From contig JAWWAC010000005.1 in the NCBI GenBank assembly GCA_033721915.1, forward strand, positions 1 through 64,000: a DNA stretch of 64,000 nt, in the 5' to 3' direction. Under the pieces are notes generated by a model. That model had not been told where the DNA came from. It saw only the letters and a list, made by a program, of their open reading frames with translations, and made no database searches. The translations under genes were made by a program, and so were the position numbers. Shown one piece after another: positions 18,052-26,017 of this stretch (position 1 is the stretch's first letter; every line of letters starts with the position of its first letter). This DNA is from REBR01 sp033721915 (lineage in GTDB: Bacteria; Pseudomonadota; Gammaproteobacteria; Pseudomonadales; Oleiphilaceae).

Positions 18052-18114
18052 TCTGCATACGACATCAACCCGCAACGACACCTGCCCCAGCGCCATCGCG
18101 GGGAGGTACTATGA
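18049..18114 (+). CDS. Putative 21-residue leader peptide (uORF)
   Basis: ATG at 18049 is preceded by GCAGGAG at ideal spacing. The 21-codon ORF begins MSAYDINPQRH, is rich in Arg, His, Pro and Gln, and ends with TGA at 18112-18114, which overlaps the ATG (18111) of the lipoprotein gene. This gives an ATGA junction typical of translational coupling. Too short for family recognition. The start sits in a hairpin arm, so a regulatory leader role is plausible but untested; it could also be chance. Confidence 0.4.
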   Translation: MSAYDINPQRHLPQRHRGEVL

Positions 18115-19970
18115 CTGACTGCAAGGCCCTTTACGGGCCGGAAACGCCGCACCGCAACCTCCGCCATTGCCGTTACCTGATCAGCATCCTGCTGCTGGCA
18201 CTGGCAGTGGGCTGTAGCGATGGCTCCGGTTCCGGCGCCGGGGATCCGGCCCAAAACGAAACGGACAGCAGCACCTCAATCCGCGGCACCGCCGCAGCCG
18301 GTGCCCCCATCGACGGCTTTGTCGGTGCAAAGGACAGCAACGGCACCGTCGTGACCGCCGATATTGAAGAGGACGGCTCCTATGAGCTGGATCTGGCGGA
18401 ACTGCAGCCCCCGGTTCTGCTCTTCGCCAGTGGCCTCTCCGGCGGCACTGCCTACCAGGTGCTCTCAGTAGCCTTCAACAGCGACCTGGGAGAGACCGTC
18501 AACGTCACCCCACTGACGGATCTCATTGTGGGCAACACCGCCCGCAAAAATCCGGTGGATTTTTTCAACGACCCCACGGGGCTTGAGAATTTCACGGAAG
18601 AGACCGTGGCGGGAGAAGTCACCCGGCTGCGCAACCGGCTCAGGGGCATCCTCGATGCGGTGGGTGTGGAAGAAGACTTCGACCTGCGCAACTCCCCCTT
18701 TATCGCCAACCGGGCCGGCTTTGACCGGGTACTGGACGTGGTGGAGGTCACCGCCAATGACCAGGGCGGGGCCACACTGCGCAACCGCCTGGACGGACAG
18801 AGCATCCGCAACGACTTCCAGAACCCGGACGCGGAGACCGAAGCACTCCAGGCCGGCGACGACTTTGACACCAGAGTGGCCGCACTGGACAACATCGGCA
18901 CCACCTTCACCGCACTGGCGAACCTGATCAGCCTCGACCCGGGCCAGCGCCCGCAGGACTACCAGGCACAGCTGGAAGCGCTGCTTACGGACACGCTGCG
19001 CATCGACGGCTTCAACCGGGACTCCCTGCTGGCCCTGTTCACCACGGAAGACCCGGAGACACTGGCTGAACTGCAGGAGGAGCTGGTGCCGGACCTGCGC
19101 GGCTGGGCCTTAATCTCACTGGATGCGGAGAACGACGAGGCACTGGCCAATGTAGGCTCCGCACTGGGCGGCTGGCAGCTGGCACTGGATACCGGCAGCG
19201 ACACCTGGCGCATCAACGGCAACCAGGCCGACTACTTTATCGATGCCGAGCCGGAATTTTTCTTTGACCAGCAGGGCACGGAAGTCAGTGCGGAACTGTT
19301 TATTGCCATCGACCCCAGGGACTTTGGTGAGGAATTTGGCCCCAACGACTACTTCGTCATCACTGGCCCCGGACTGCCGGAAGACGGCATTGCCTTTAAC
19401 CGGGACTCCAGCGACGCGGAAGAATTTGCCGTCAGCATTGCCCTGACCGATGCACTGAAGGAGGCCCTCGCCACTGGCGCAGACTTTGACATCACCCGCT
19501 TCACCGATGACGACGGCGACACCACGATTGACGGCAACGGCCAGCTCAGCGGCAATGAAACGGACACCCGGCAGGAAGCCCAGACCGTTCTGGTCCGCCG
19601 CGGCAGCCCGGACACCAGCAGCGGCACACCCGGCTTCGACAGCCTCAGTGGCGACGAGGACAACGGCGAGCTGACCCTCACCTGGACACTCCCCGCCGGT
19701 TACAGCGCCGACAGCATCGCACTGGACCGTCAGCCCGGTGGCCGTGTCTTCGACCGCAGCCTGTCCGACGGCGACACCGCACTGACCATCACCGTGGCGC
19801 CACCGGAAGACGCCGACGCACTGGAGACGGAAATCATCACCCTGTTCACCAGCGATCCCTTCGGCACCCGAGTCGCCGTTTCCATCGCCTCCCCCTTCAA
19901 CTGGAGCGACCGGGTGGAAGGCGCGGTCTGGGACCAGTTCGACTGGGACGACGGTTCCACCTGGCAATAA
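18111..19970 (+). CDS. Large predicted outer-membrane/surface lipoprotein, unknown function
   Basis: 619 residues. N-terminal lipoprotein signal (ISILLLALAVGC) with Cys at about residue 35, followed by a Ser/Gly-rich linker. Residues about 55-110 (IRGTAAAGAPIDGFVGAKD then GSYELDLAEL) look like a carboxypeptidase-regulatory/Ig-like fold found in many exported bacterial proteins. The rest is acidic and Asp/Thr-rich with no recognised domain (DDDGDTTIDGNG near 470 is a calcium-loop-like stretch). Start chosen because GGGAGG lies 5 bases before ATG. It is followed after 34 bases by a second exported protein, so they may act together at the cell surface. Confidence 0.8.
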   Translation: MTDCKALYGPETPHRNLRHCRYLISILLLALAVGCSDGSGSGAGDPAQNETDSSTSIRGTAAAGAPIDGFVGAKDSNGTVVTADIEEDGSYELDLAELQPPVLLFASGLSGGTAYQVLSVAFNSDLGETVNVTPLTDLIVGNTARKNPVDFFNDPTGLENFTEETVAGEVTRLRNRLRGILDAVGVEEDFDLRNSPFIANRAGFDRVLDVVEVTANDQGGATLRNRLDGQSIRNDFQNPDAETEALQAGDDFDTRVAALDNIGTTFTALANLISLDPGQRPQDYQAQLEALLTDTLRIDGFNRDSLLALFTTEDPETLAELQEELVPDLRGWALISLDAENDEALANVGSALGGWQLALDTGSDTWRINGNQADYFIDAEPEFFFDQQGTEVSAELFIAIDPRDFGEEFGPNDYFVITGPGLPEDGIAFNRDSSDAEEFAVSIALTDALKEALATGADFDITRFTDDDGDTTIDGNGQLSGNETDTRQEAQTVLVRRGSPDTSSGTPGFDSLSGDEDNGELTLTWTLPAGYSADSIALDRQPGGRVFDRSLSDGDTALTITVAPPEDADALETEIITLFTSDPFGTRVAVSIASPFNWSDRVEGAVWDQFDWDDGSTWQ

Positions 19971-20004
19971 ACCGAATTCAATGACCGATTCAGGAGAAAA
20001 TCGT

Positions 20005-20655
20005 ATGAAACTGTTCAAAAGCGCCACACTTGTCACCGCCCTGCTGGCACTGCCACTGACCGCCAGCGCCGACGTACCCAACGTCTTCCAGCCCGGGCAG
20101 CCCGCCACGGCCGCCGACGTCAACCAGAACTTCCAGGCACTGGACGACCGCATTTCAGCGCTGGAATCCGCCTCAGCGCTCAGCGAAGCCGCTCTGATCG
20201 GCGACTACCGCCTGCATCTCACGGGTGCCCTGTATGAGTTTTTCGACGAGCAGAGCCAGGCAGGCACCATCGAGGCCGGAGCCTGGCGGGACTTTCTGGT
20301 GGTCGGCACCCTGACCCTGGGTACCGACGGCGTGGCCAGCTATGCCATTGATGGCGAGCTGGAACCGATCATGTTCCACGAGGGGCCCGAATTCCTGAAC
20401 GATACGGACCCCACCGCCGACGGCTCCGGTGGCGAGACCATCTCTGCGGAATGGACCTTCAACACGGAGAGCGAGCGGGTGGAGCTGACGCTCTTCACCA
20501 GCGACGTGGATGGGCTCCTTGTGGAACTGCACGTCTCACGGGATCTCAACAACCTGATCGGCTCGGAGTTTCTGGTTGATCAATTCATTGATAACAACGA
20601 AGAGGTCACCGAGTACGAAATCATCAATTTCTCGGCCACACGCCTGAAAAACTGA
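20005..20655 (+). CDS. Small exported protein of unknown function
   Basis: 216 residues. Signal peptide (KSATLVTALLALPLTASA) cleaved before DVPNVF. Immediately after comes FQPGQPATAADVNQNFQAL then DDRISALE, a short amphipathic/coiled-coil module that appears at the N-terminus of many gammaproteobacterial exported proteins. The remaining 150 residues are acidic, beta-rich by eye and unrecognised. AGGAG precedes the ATG at 20005. Probably co-transcribed with the lipoprotein gene, and closed by the terminator at 20684. Confidence 0.78.
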   Translation: MKLFKSATLVTALLALPLTASADVPNVFQPGQPATAADVNQNFQALDDRISALESASALSEAALIGDYRLHLTGALYEFFDEQSQAGTIEAGAWRDFLVVGTLTLGTDGVASYAIDGELEPIMFHEGPEFLNDTDPTADGSGGETISAEWTFNTESERVELTLFTSDVDGLLVELHVSRDLNNLIGSEFLVDQFIDNNEEVTEYEIINFSATRLKN

Positions 20656-20683
20656 TCCCGGTAACAGCCGTCACCCCCCCCTG

Positions 20684-20715
20684 CCCCGGGCCCACCATGG
20701 CCCGGGGCTTTTTTT
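20684..20715 (+). terminator. Rho-independent terminator
   Basis: CCCCGGGCC-CACCAT-GGCCCGGGG followed by C and seven T, 29 bases after the exported-protein stop codon. Confidence 0.92.
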
Positions 20716-20800
20716 CGGCCATCCGCCAAGGCAGGGCCCACCCGATGGGCAATCAAGGCAGCAGAAAACTTTTTTACAATTTCCCACCACCATTGGAACC

Positions 20801-20833
20801 CCCATGTTCCATGGAGCGTTCATTAAACATGGG
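20801..20833. repeat. Inverted repeat in a gene-free region
   Basis: CCCATGTT (20801-20808) and AACATGGG (20826-20833) are perfectly complementary, and the 17-base centre includes TCCATGGA. No T-run follows on either strand, so it is more like an operator or cruciform than a terminator. It lies 38 bases before the candidate RNA. Confidence 0.35.
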
Positions 20834-20870
20834 TAAAAAAACAACAACACCACCCCGGGAGAGACAATCA

Positions 20871-20968
20871 CTCGCGCATACAGGCTGAAGGCAAGCCCAA
20901 AGGGTTAGGGACGCTGCACTGTTGATCAGGACGATCGTTGTCCCACGCTGATGCGCGGGGCTTTTTTT
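20871..20968 (+). ncRNA. Candidate structured RNA ending in a terminator
   Basis: CTCGCGCAT (20871-20879) pairs with ATGCGCGGG (20951-20959), closing a domain of about 90 bases that is followed at once by CTTTTTTT. Inside, GGGAC (20908-20912) can pair with GUCCC (20940-20944), GAUC-AGGAC-GAUC forms a small hairpin, and AGCCC-AAA-GGGUU another. No ORF with a ribosome site covers the segment, and the next gene is on the opposite strand, so it would be a free-standing transcript. No promoter was confidently found. The family is unknown. Confidence 0.4.
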
Positions 20969-21040
20969 GGTCTGCATTTCCGGCAGGGAGCCGCAGCACG
21001 GGCCCCGGGGAGGGCCCTGGCAGGAAACACCGTAACGCCT

Positions 21041-22027
21041 CTAGCGGCGCGGCACAATCAGGATCTTGCCATCCCGCTCGCCGGAGGCGGCGGCCGCCAC
21101 GGCTTCCCTGATCTGGCTGACGTCGTACTCGGCGGCGATGTTGGCCTTGATCTGGCCGCTGGCGATCTGCTGGGTGATCTCGCCGAAGAGCTTCAGCTGC
21201 GCCTCGCGGCTGGCGTTCCTGAACCAGCGGGCCAGCCAGAAGCCTTTCAGGCTCACATTCTTGAACACGATATTGGCCGGTGACACCTGGCAGGGCTGGC
21301 CGCTCATCATGCCGTAGTTCACCACCACGCCCTCTTCCGCCAGGCAGTTGGCCAGATGGTTGGTGGCCTCGCCCCCCACCGCATCAATGGCCAGATGCAC
21401 CGGAGCACCCCCGGTGGCCTCCTTCACCCGCTTGTGCAGGTCCGGACCGTCCACCAGGTTCACGTCACCGCCCTGCTCTTGCACCAGTGACAGGGCCGAT
21501 TCACGGCGCACCACGTTGATGGTCTTCAGCCCGCGGCGCTTGGCTTCCTGGATCAGGTAACCGCCCACACCGGAGTTGGCGGCGTTCTGGATCACCCAGT
21601 CCCCCTCGTCCAGATTCACGAACAGCTGCAGCATCAGCACCGCCGTGGGCGGGTTCACGGTCATCATGGACAGCTGCCGGGGGTCCGCGTCATTGGGCAG
21701 TGGCACCAGCTCTTTGGCCTTGGCCACGGCATGAGTGGCCCAGGTGCCAATGCCCACCGGCAGCAGTACCGTCTGGCCCACTTCCAACCTGGAGACACCG
21801 GCGCCCAGCTGTGCCACACGCCCCACGCCTTCGTTACCGCCCACGGCAGGCAGCGGCGGCAGCATGCCGTACTCACCGGTCAGGGTCAGCACATCGGAGG
21901 GGTTGATAGGGGCCGCCAGCACTTCCAGCAGCACCTCCCCTTCCTGCAGTGGCGGCAGGTCGACCTCCACCGCCTCGATCACATCCTGGGGCACCGGGCC
22001 CCGTTTCTCGTAGCGTGCCTGTAACAT
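21041..22027 (-). CDS. MDR-family NAD(P)H-dependent oxidoreductase (enoyl thioester reductase-like)
   Basis: 328 residues. Zinc-free medium-chain dehydrogenase: GroES-like N-terminal domain (LLEVLAAPINPSDVLTLTG, GGNEGVGRV) and a Rossmann domain beginning VIQNAANSGVGGYLIQEA. NPPTAVLMLQLF before it and TINVVRR after it match the MECR/Etr1 2-enoyl thioester reductases more than quinone reductases. It probably reduces enoyl-CoA/ACP or a related conjugated substrate with NADPH. The ATG has AAGGAG at good spacing. Single gene. Confidence 0.82.
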   Translation of the reverse strand: MLQARYEKRGPVPQDVIEAVEVDLPPLQEGEVLLEVLAAPINPSDVLTLTGEYGMLPPLPAVGGNEGVGRVAQLGAGVSRLEVGQTVLLPVGIGTWATHAVAKAKELVPLPNDADPRQLSMMTVNPPTAVLMLQLFVNLDEGDWVIQNAANSGVGGYLIQEAKRRGLKTINVVRRESALSLVQEQGGDVNLVDGPDLHKRVKEATGGAPVHLAIDAVGGEATNHLANCLAEEGVVVNYGMMSGQPCQVSPANIVFKNVSLKGFWLARWFRNASREAQLKLFGEITQQIASGQIKANIAAEYDVSQIREAVAAAASGERDGKILIVPRR

Positions 22028-22072
22028 GAACGACTCCTTATCCGAACAGGGCGGACGTACCGCCGGAAACTG

Positions 22073-22098
22073 GCTGGTTTGACACAGTGTCCACCAGC
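22073..22098. promoter_or_regulatory. Imperfect palindrome upstream of the MDR oxidoreductase
   Basis: GCTGG-TTT-GACAC-A-GTGTC-CA-CCAGC forms two nested dyads about 46 bases before the gene start, in operator position for the minus strand. From 22099 to 22389 there is no gene I can support and no obvious terminator or repeat. Confidence 0.4.
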
Positions 22099-22389
22099 AT
22101 AGTCGCCACAGGCCTGCAAAGACAGTGCGAGACCGGACAGGCTTATGGTCAGTACAGCCTGCTGGAGAATTCCGGTGGGCTCCGTGCAGCGCCTGCGTTT
22201 TCGGACATGGGCAACGAGAGACGTGGGAGGAATCCGGAATACTCGGGGGGAGGGCGAACTCCGGGCACGGACAAGCGGGTGAGACGCGGGAGCGGGACTA
22301 AGCGCTGGAGAGGACAGGTACAGCTGTCAGGCAGGGATGCAGCCAAATCGCTGCAAATCTCCGGCGTGCATCAGGGTCTGGCCCGGGCG

Positions 22390-22872
22390 TTACAGGGAAC
22401 GGACATCCTTCAGGGGCATGCTCACCCGGTGCTGTTTCTGCAGGAAGTCGATCAGGATCATGGCCCGCTCTTCACCGTCGTAGCGGTCGAACACCGCCTT
22501 CAGGCCCCGGAAGGGACCGTCCTGTACTTCCAGCAGGGCTCCGCTCTTGAGCCCGCCCTGCTCTTCAATGATCTCAAGGCTCTGGCGGATCTGATCGATC
22601 ACCTCATCGGCTATGGGTGCCGGGCGGTTGGCAAAACTCACCACACGGGCCACGCCACGGGTGGAGCGCAGTTTCTCCCACAGGGGGTTGTCGTCATCCA
22701 GGGCGATAAACAGATAACCCTTGAACAGCGCCTCCTGCCTGGTGCGCCGCTTGCCCCTGGTGATCTGCTCCACCTCGATCAGGGGGAAATAACTCTCCAC
22801 CCCCTGCTGCTCAAGATTCTCCAGCGCCCGCAACCCCTGCGCCGGCTTGTATTGCACCGCATACCAGCTCAT
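22390..22872 (-). CDS. rfaH: Transcription elongation factor RfaH (NusG paralogue)
   Basis: 160 residues. NusG N-terminal domain starting SWYAVQYKPAQGLRALENL, the RfaH-typical LEQQGVESYFPL, basic RGKRRTRQEALFKGYLFI, and a KOW-containing C-terminal domain (SGALLEVQDGPFRGLKAVF). RfaH joins RNA polymerase at ops elements and prevents early termination in long operons for surface polysaccharide, toxins or secretion. It lies at the end of the polysaccharide export block, as in many gammaproteobacteria. ATG at 22872 has GGAGG 7 bases before. No clear ops element was found in the window. Confidence 0.92.
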   Translation of the reverse strand: MSWYAVQYKPAQGLRALENLEQQGVESYFPLIEVEQITRGKRRTRQEALFKGYLFIALDDDNPLWEKLRSTRGVARVVSFANRPAPIADEVIDQIRQSLEIIEEQGGLKSGALLEVQDGPFRGLKAVFDRYDGEERAMILIDFLQKQHRVSMPLKDVRSL

Positions 22873-22959
22873 GGTGTGCCTCCGCATCCGTTGCCTGATA
22901 GGTCAATTGAATTCTCAGTGGAATTCTACCCAGTGGCGACAGGTAGTGCGAGGGGGGCC

Positions 22960-24912
22960 TCACTCCGGGCGGGGTGGCTGCAGGCTCAGACCGGTGGTTC
23001 TTTCCGCCTGATGCTGCACCTGTTCCTCACCCAGTCGCCAGACCAGATCACCCAGCCCGCCGTTGGGAGTAAAGGCCGTGGGGGCCTCCATCAGCAGGTC
23101 CAGTACGGCCTGGCAGTCGAAGTCGTGACAGGCGGTGTCAAGGCGTGCCAGAAAGCGCTCAATATCCCGCCATGGGAGGTGCTTCTCCCGTGCCTTGAGG
23201 ATGCGGGGGTGGCTGGTGGGCAGGGGATTATCGCCGATCAGCAGCTCCTCGAAGAGTTTCTCCCCCGGACGCAGCCCCGTGTAGGTAATGGCGATACCCC
23301 CTTCACGGGTGTCGCCCTCGTTTTTCACCCGCTTGCCCATCAGGCGGATCATCTTGCGGGCCAGGTCGTCGATTTTCACGGCTTTGCCCATATCCAGCAC
23401 AAAGACCTCCCCCTGGCCACCCATGCTGCTGGCCTGGAGTACCAGCTGGCTGGCCTCAGGGATGGTCATGAAGTAACGGATGATGTCTTTATGGGTGACC
23501 GTCACAGGTCCACCTGCCTCAATCTGGCGCCGGAACAGGGGCACCACCGAGCCGGAGGAGTCCAGCACGTTGCCAAAGCGCACCATGGAGACACGAGTGT
23601 TGTCCTGGCGCTGTGCCAGCCCCTGAAGCACCAGCTCCGCCATGCGCTTGGTGGCCCCCATCACATTGGTGGGGCGCACCGCCTTGTCCGTGGAGATCAG
23701 TACAAAGTCGTTCACTCCCGCGGCAATAGCCGCCTCGGCGGTATGCCAGGTGCCAAAAACGTTGTTGCGCAGCCCTTCAATCACATTCTGTTCCACCAGT
23801 GGGACATGCTTGTAGGCAGCGGCGTGGTAGATGGTGTTGACGGAAAAGGCCCGCAGTACCGCCTCGATGCGGCGGCGATGCACCACACTGCCCAGCACCG
23901 GATGGATTTCCGTATCCAGGCCCAGCTCCTCGGCACGGGCGCTCATTTCCCGCTCAATGCTGTACAGGGAGAACTCACTGCGCTCAAACAGCACCAGGCG
24001 CTTGGGCTTCAGCCGCAATATCTGTCGGCACAGCTCACTGCCGATGGAGCCACCGGCGCCGGTCACCATCACCGAGCAGCCCTGGATGCAGATACCCATC
24101 AGTGCGGGGTCCGGGTGCACGGAATCCCGCCCCAGCAGATCTTCCACGGAAAGATCCCGGATTTCGTTGATGCTGGCCTGGCCGGTGATCAGTTCGTTGA
24201 CGGCGGGGATGGTCTGCACCATCAGTGGCAGCGGCTCCAGTCGCTCAAGGATACTGGGCACCTGCTTTTCCCGGTCGGATTCCAGCGCCAGCAGCAGACG
24301 CTTGACGTTGTGTTTTTCCGCCGTGCGGGGCAGTTTCTTCTCACTGATCACGGGCAGGCCGTGGAGGATGGTGTTGTGTTCGTGCTCGCCGGAACTGACA
24401 TAGGCCACGGGGCGGTAGAGGTCCCCCTGTTGCAGTGCCAGTGCCAGCTGCAGCGCCCGGTCGCCGGTGCCGTAGATAATGACCGCCTCCTTGTCGCGAT
24501 TGCGGGGCATCTGCACCAGGTAACGCACCCCCATGCGGGTCCCGCCCACTACCAGAAAGGCCAGGCCTGCATAGATCACCGGCACCGAGCGGGGCACCAG
24601 CACTTCGAGGAGATAGCCAAACAGGATCAGGCTCAGTGCCGAGGCGAGGACGCCACCACAGACGGTCATCAGGGCCTGGTCACTGAGATAGCGAACGATG
24701 GCCCGATACAGGCCGAAACGGATAAAACACAGTATGGTGGTGATCACCGTCAGTCCGAAGAGCACCAGATATTGCTGGCTCAGCCCCGGAAACTGCCCTT
24801 CCAGGCGCAGCACAAAGGCGGCCCACAACGCCACCCCCAGCAGCACCGAATCGGAGGCCACCGCCAACAGGCGCTTGTTGAGGCGTGAGAGGTTCAGAAA
24901 GTGTTCTATCAT
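22960..24912 (-). CDS. Membrane-bound nucleotide-sugar 4,6-dehydratase (CapD/WbpM/PglF family)
   Basis: 650 residues. Four or five N-terminal membrane helices, a first nucleotide-binding domain (VIIYGTGDRALQLALAL), then the catalytic SDR domain with VTGAGGSIGSELCRQIL, the STDKAVRPTNVMGATKR active-site block (Met in place of Tyr of YxxxK, as usual in this long family), RFGNVLDSSGSVVPLF and TGLRPGEKLFEELL. It should convert UDP-GlcNAc to the 4-keto-6-deoxy sugar that starts QuiNAc, FucNAc or bacillosamine synthesis. The ATG at 24912 has CAGGGAA upstream; upstream in-frame codons to 25014 overlap the gap after wzz and are rejected. Confidence 0.92.
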   Translation of the reverse strand: MIEHFLNLSRLNKRLLAVASDSVLLGVALWAAFVLRLEGQFPGLSQQYLVLFGLTVITTILCFIRFGLYRAIVRYLSDQALMTVCGGVLASALSLILFGYLLEVLVPRSVPVIYAGLAFLVVGGTRMGVRYLVQMPRNRDKEAVIIYGTGDRALQLALALQQGDLYRPVAYVSSGEHEHNTILHGLPVISEKKLPRTAEKHNVKRLLLALESDREKQVPSILERLEPLPLMVQTIPAVNELITGQASINEIRDLSVEDLLGRDSVHPDPALMGICIQGCSVMVTGAGGSIGSELCRQILRLKPKRLVLFERSEFSLYSIEREMSARAEELGLDTEIHPVLGSVVHRRRIEAVLRAFSVNTIYHAAAYKHVPLVEQNVIEGLRNNVFGTWHTAEAAIAAGVNDFVLISTDKAVRPTNVMGATKRMAELVLQGLAQRQDNTRVSMVRFGNVLDSSGSVVPLFRRQIEAGGPVTVTHKDIIRYFMTIPEASQLVLQASSMGGQGEVFVLDMGKAVKIDDLARKMIRLMGKRVKNEGDTREGGIAITYTGLRPGEKLFEELLIGDNPLPTSHPRILKAREKHLPWRDIERFLARLDTACHDFDCQAVLDLLMEAPTAFTPNGGLGDLVWRLGEEQVQHQAERTTGLSLQPPRPE

Positions 24913-25050
24913 GGGTTCCCTGCGCTGGTTTTTTGACACACGTCGTCTCTGTAAAGGACGCCTCTGTACCCGGGCCCGTTCCCCGCCAGGGCTGAGGCAC
25001 TCCGACGAGGCCACTGCCTGGCACCTGTATTCTGACCCGCTTTTCTGGAA

Positions 25051-25995
25051 TCAGCCGGTCTTCCTCTGTCTGACGGCATACGCCACCAGAACGCCGAAGG
25101 TGGAGAGCATGCCCCCAAGGAGCACGGCAAGGACCACCACCAGGGAGCGTTTAGGCGCGGAGCGCTCCTCCGGCACGACCGGCGGGTCCACCACCTGGAA
25201 GGCGTATTCCGGGTCCAGCTCCGCCAGCATCAGCATCTTGGTCTGTTCTTCGATCAGGCTGAAGAAGACCTGGCGCATACCGGCGATATTGGTCCGCTCC
25301 AGCTGCTCCTCCAGATAGGCCACATTGCGCCGGGTATCCTCCATTTCGCGACGCTTGAGATACTCGTTGAGGTCCCGGATCAGCCAGTCCACCCACTGTT
25401 GCGAAGCCTGCGGTGAGCGGGACTCAATGCTGATGGTGACCATGCCGCTTTTCGTGTCCTCTGAGACACTCATCATCTCACTGAACACCTTCATGGCCTT
25501 CAGGTCGCTGGGTGGCAGGGTATTCTCACCGGTGTCCGGGTCCAGCCATTGCGCCGTCTGTGCCTCGTAACGGGTCTTGTCAACACGCCACTCACCACGC
25601 TCCATATCCCAGCCGTCCGAGGCCAGCAGTGGCACTTTCAGATCATGGCGTTCGATAAAATCCATCAGGAAGCGCCGCGACTTGAGGGTTTCCAGTGCAA
25701 TCTGGCGCTTGCTTGCATCGCCACCGCCGATATTCACACCGGCCATGGAAGCGAGGCCACCGTACTGGGAGGCCAGGGCGGAGAGCCCGCCGGAGCCGCC
25801 CTCCGATACCGGTGCCACAAGGGCACTGGCGCTGTATTTGTCCGGCAGTGACAGGGCATAAAACACCGCCAGCACCGCCGCCAGCATGGTGCTGGCCAGT
25901 ATCCACCACTTGCCAGCCCACAGGGCCCTGAAGAGCTCTACCAGATCAATCTCATCGTCATGGGCGGGTACTGGCTGTGTGCTGTTCTCGGTCAC
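25051..25995 (-). CDS. Wzz-type polysaccharide chain-length determinant
   Basis: 314 residues. Starts at GTG with AGGAGA 6-7 bases upstream. IDLVELFRALWAGKWWIL begins the N-terminal Wzz domain and first membrane helix. A long periplasmic region follows with SKRQIALETLKSRRF, SIESRSPQASQQWVDWLI and a coiled-coil (TRRNVAYLEEQLERTNI). A Pro-rich stretch (VVDPPVVPEERSAPKRS) leads to the second helix. There is no tyrosine-kinase domain, so it is the Wzz type rather than Wzc. It controls the length of O-antigen or exopolysaccharide chains. Next to the SLBB protein (22-base gap). Confidence 0.9.
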   Translation of the reverse strand: MTENSTQPVPAHDDEIDLVELFRALWAGKWWILASTMLAAVLAVFYALSLPDKYSASALVAPVSEGGSGGLSALASQYGGLASMAGVNIGGGDASKRQIALETLKSRRFLMDFIERHDLKVPLLASDGWDMERGEWRVDKTRYEAQTAQWLDPDTGENTLPPSDLKAMKVFSEMMSVSEDTKSGMVTISIESRSPQASQQWVDWLIRDLNEYLKRREMEDTRRNVAYLEEQLERTNIAGMRQVFFSLIEEQTKMLMLAELDPEYAFQVVDPPVVPEERSAPKRSLVVVLAVLLGGMLSTFGVLVAYAVRQRKTG

Positions 25996-26017
25996 AAATA
26001 TCTCCTGGTAGCGCCTG

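Noticed and set aside
20881..20920. c-di-GMP-I (GEMM) riboswitch
   Set aside because: GGCAAGCC...GGGACGC is similar but the GNRA loop and second helix are missing, and no gene lies downstream on that strand.
20697..20977. Short ORFs in both strands of the 20.7-21.0 kb gap
   Set aside because: No ribosome site or family; sequence is dominated by terminator and inverted repeats.
22087..24888. 933-codon open frame on the plus strand opposite rfaH and the CapD-type gene
   Set aside because: It is antisense to two clearly recognised genes, the protein is His/Gln-rich without any domain, and such shadows are common at high GC.
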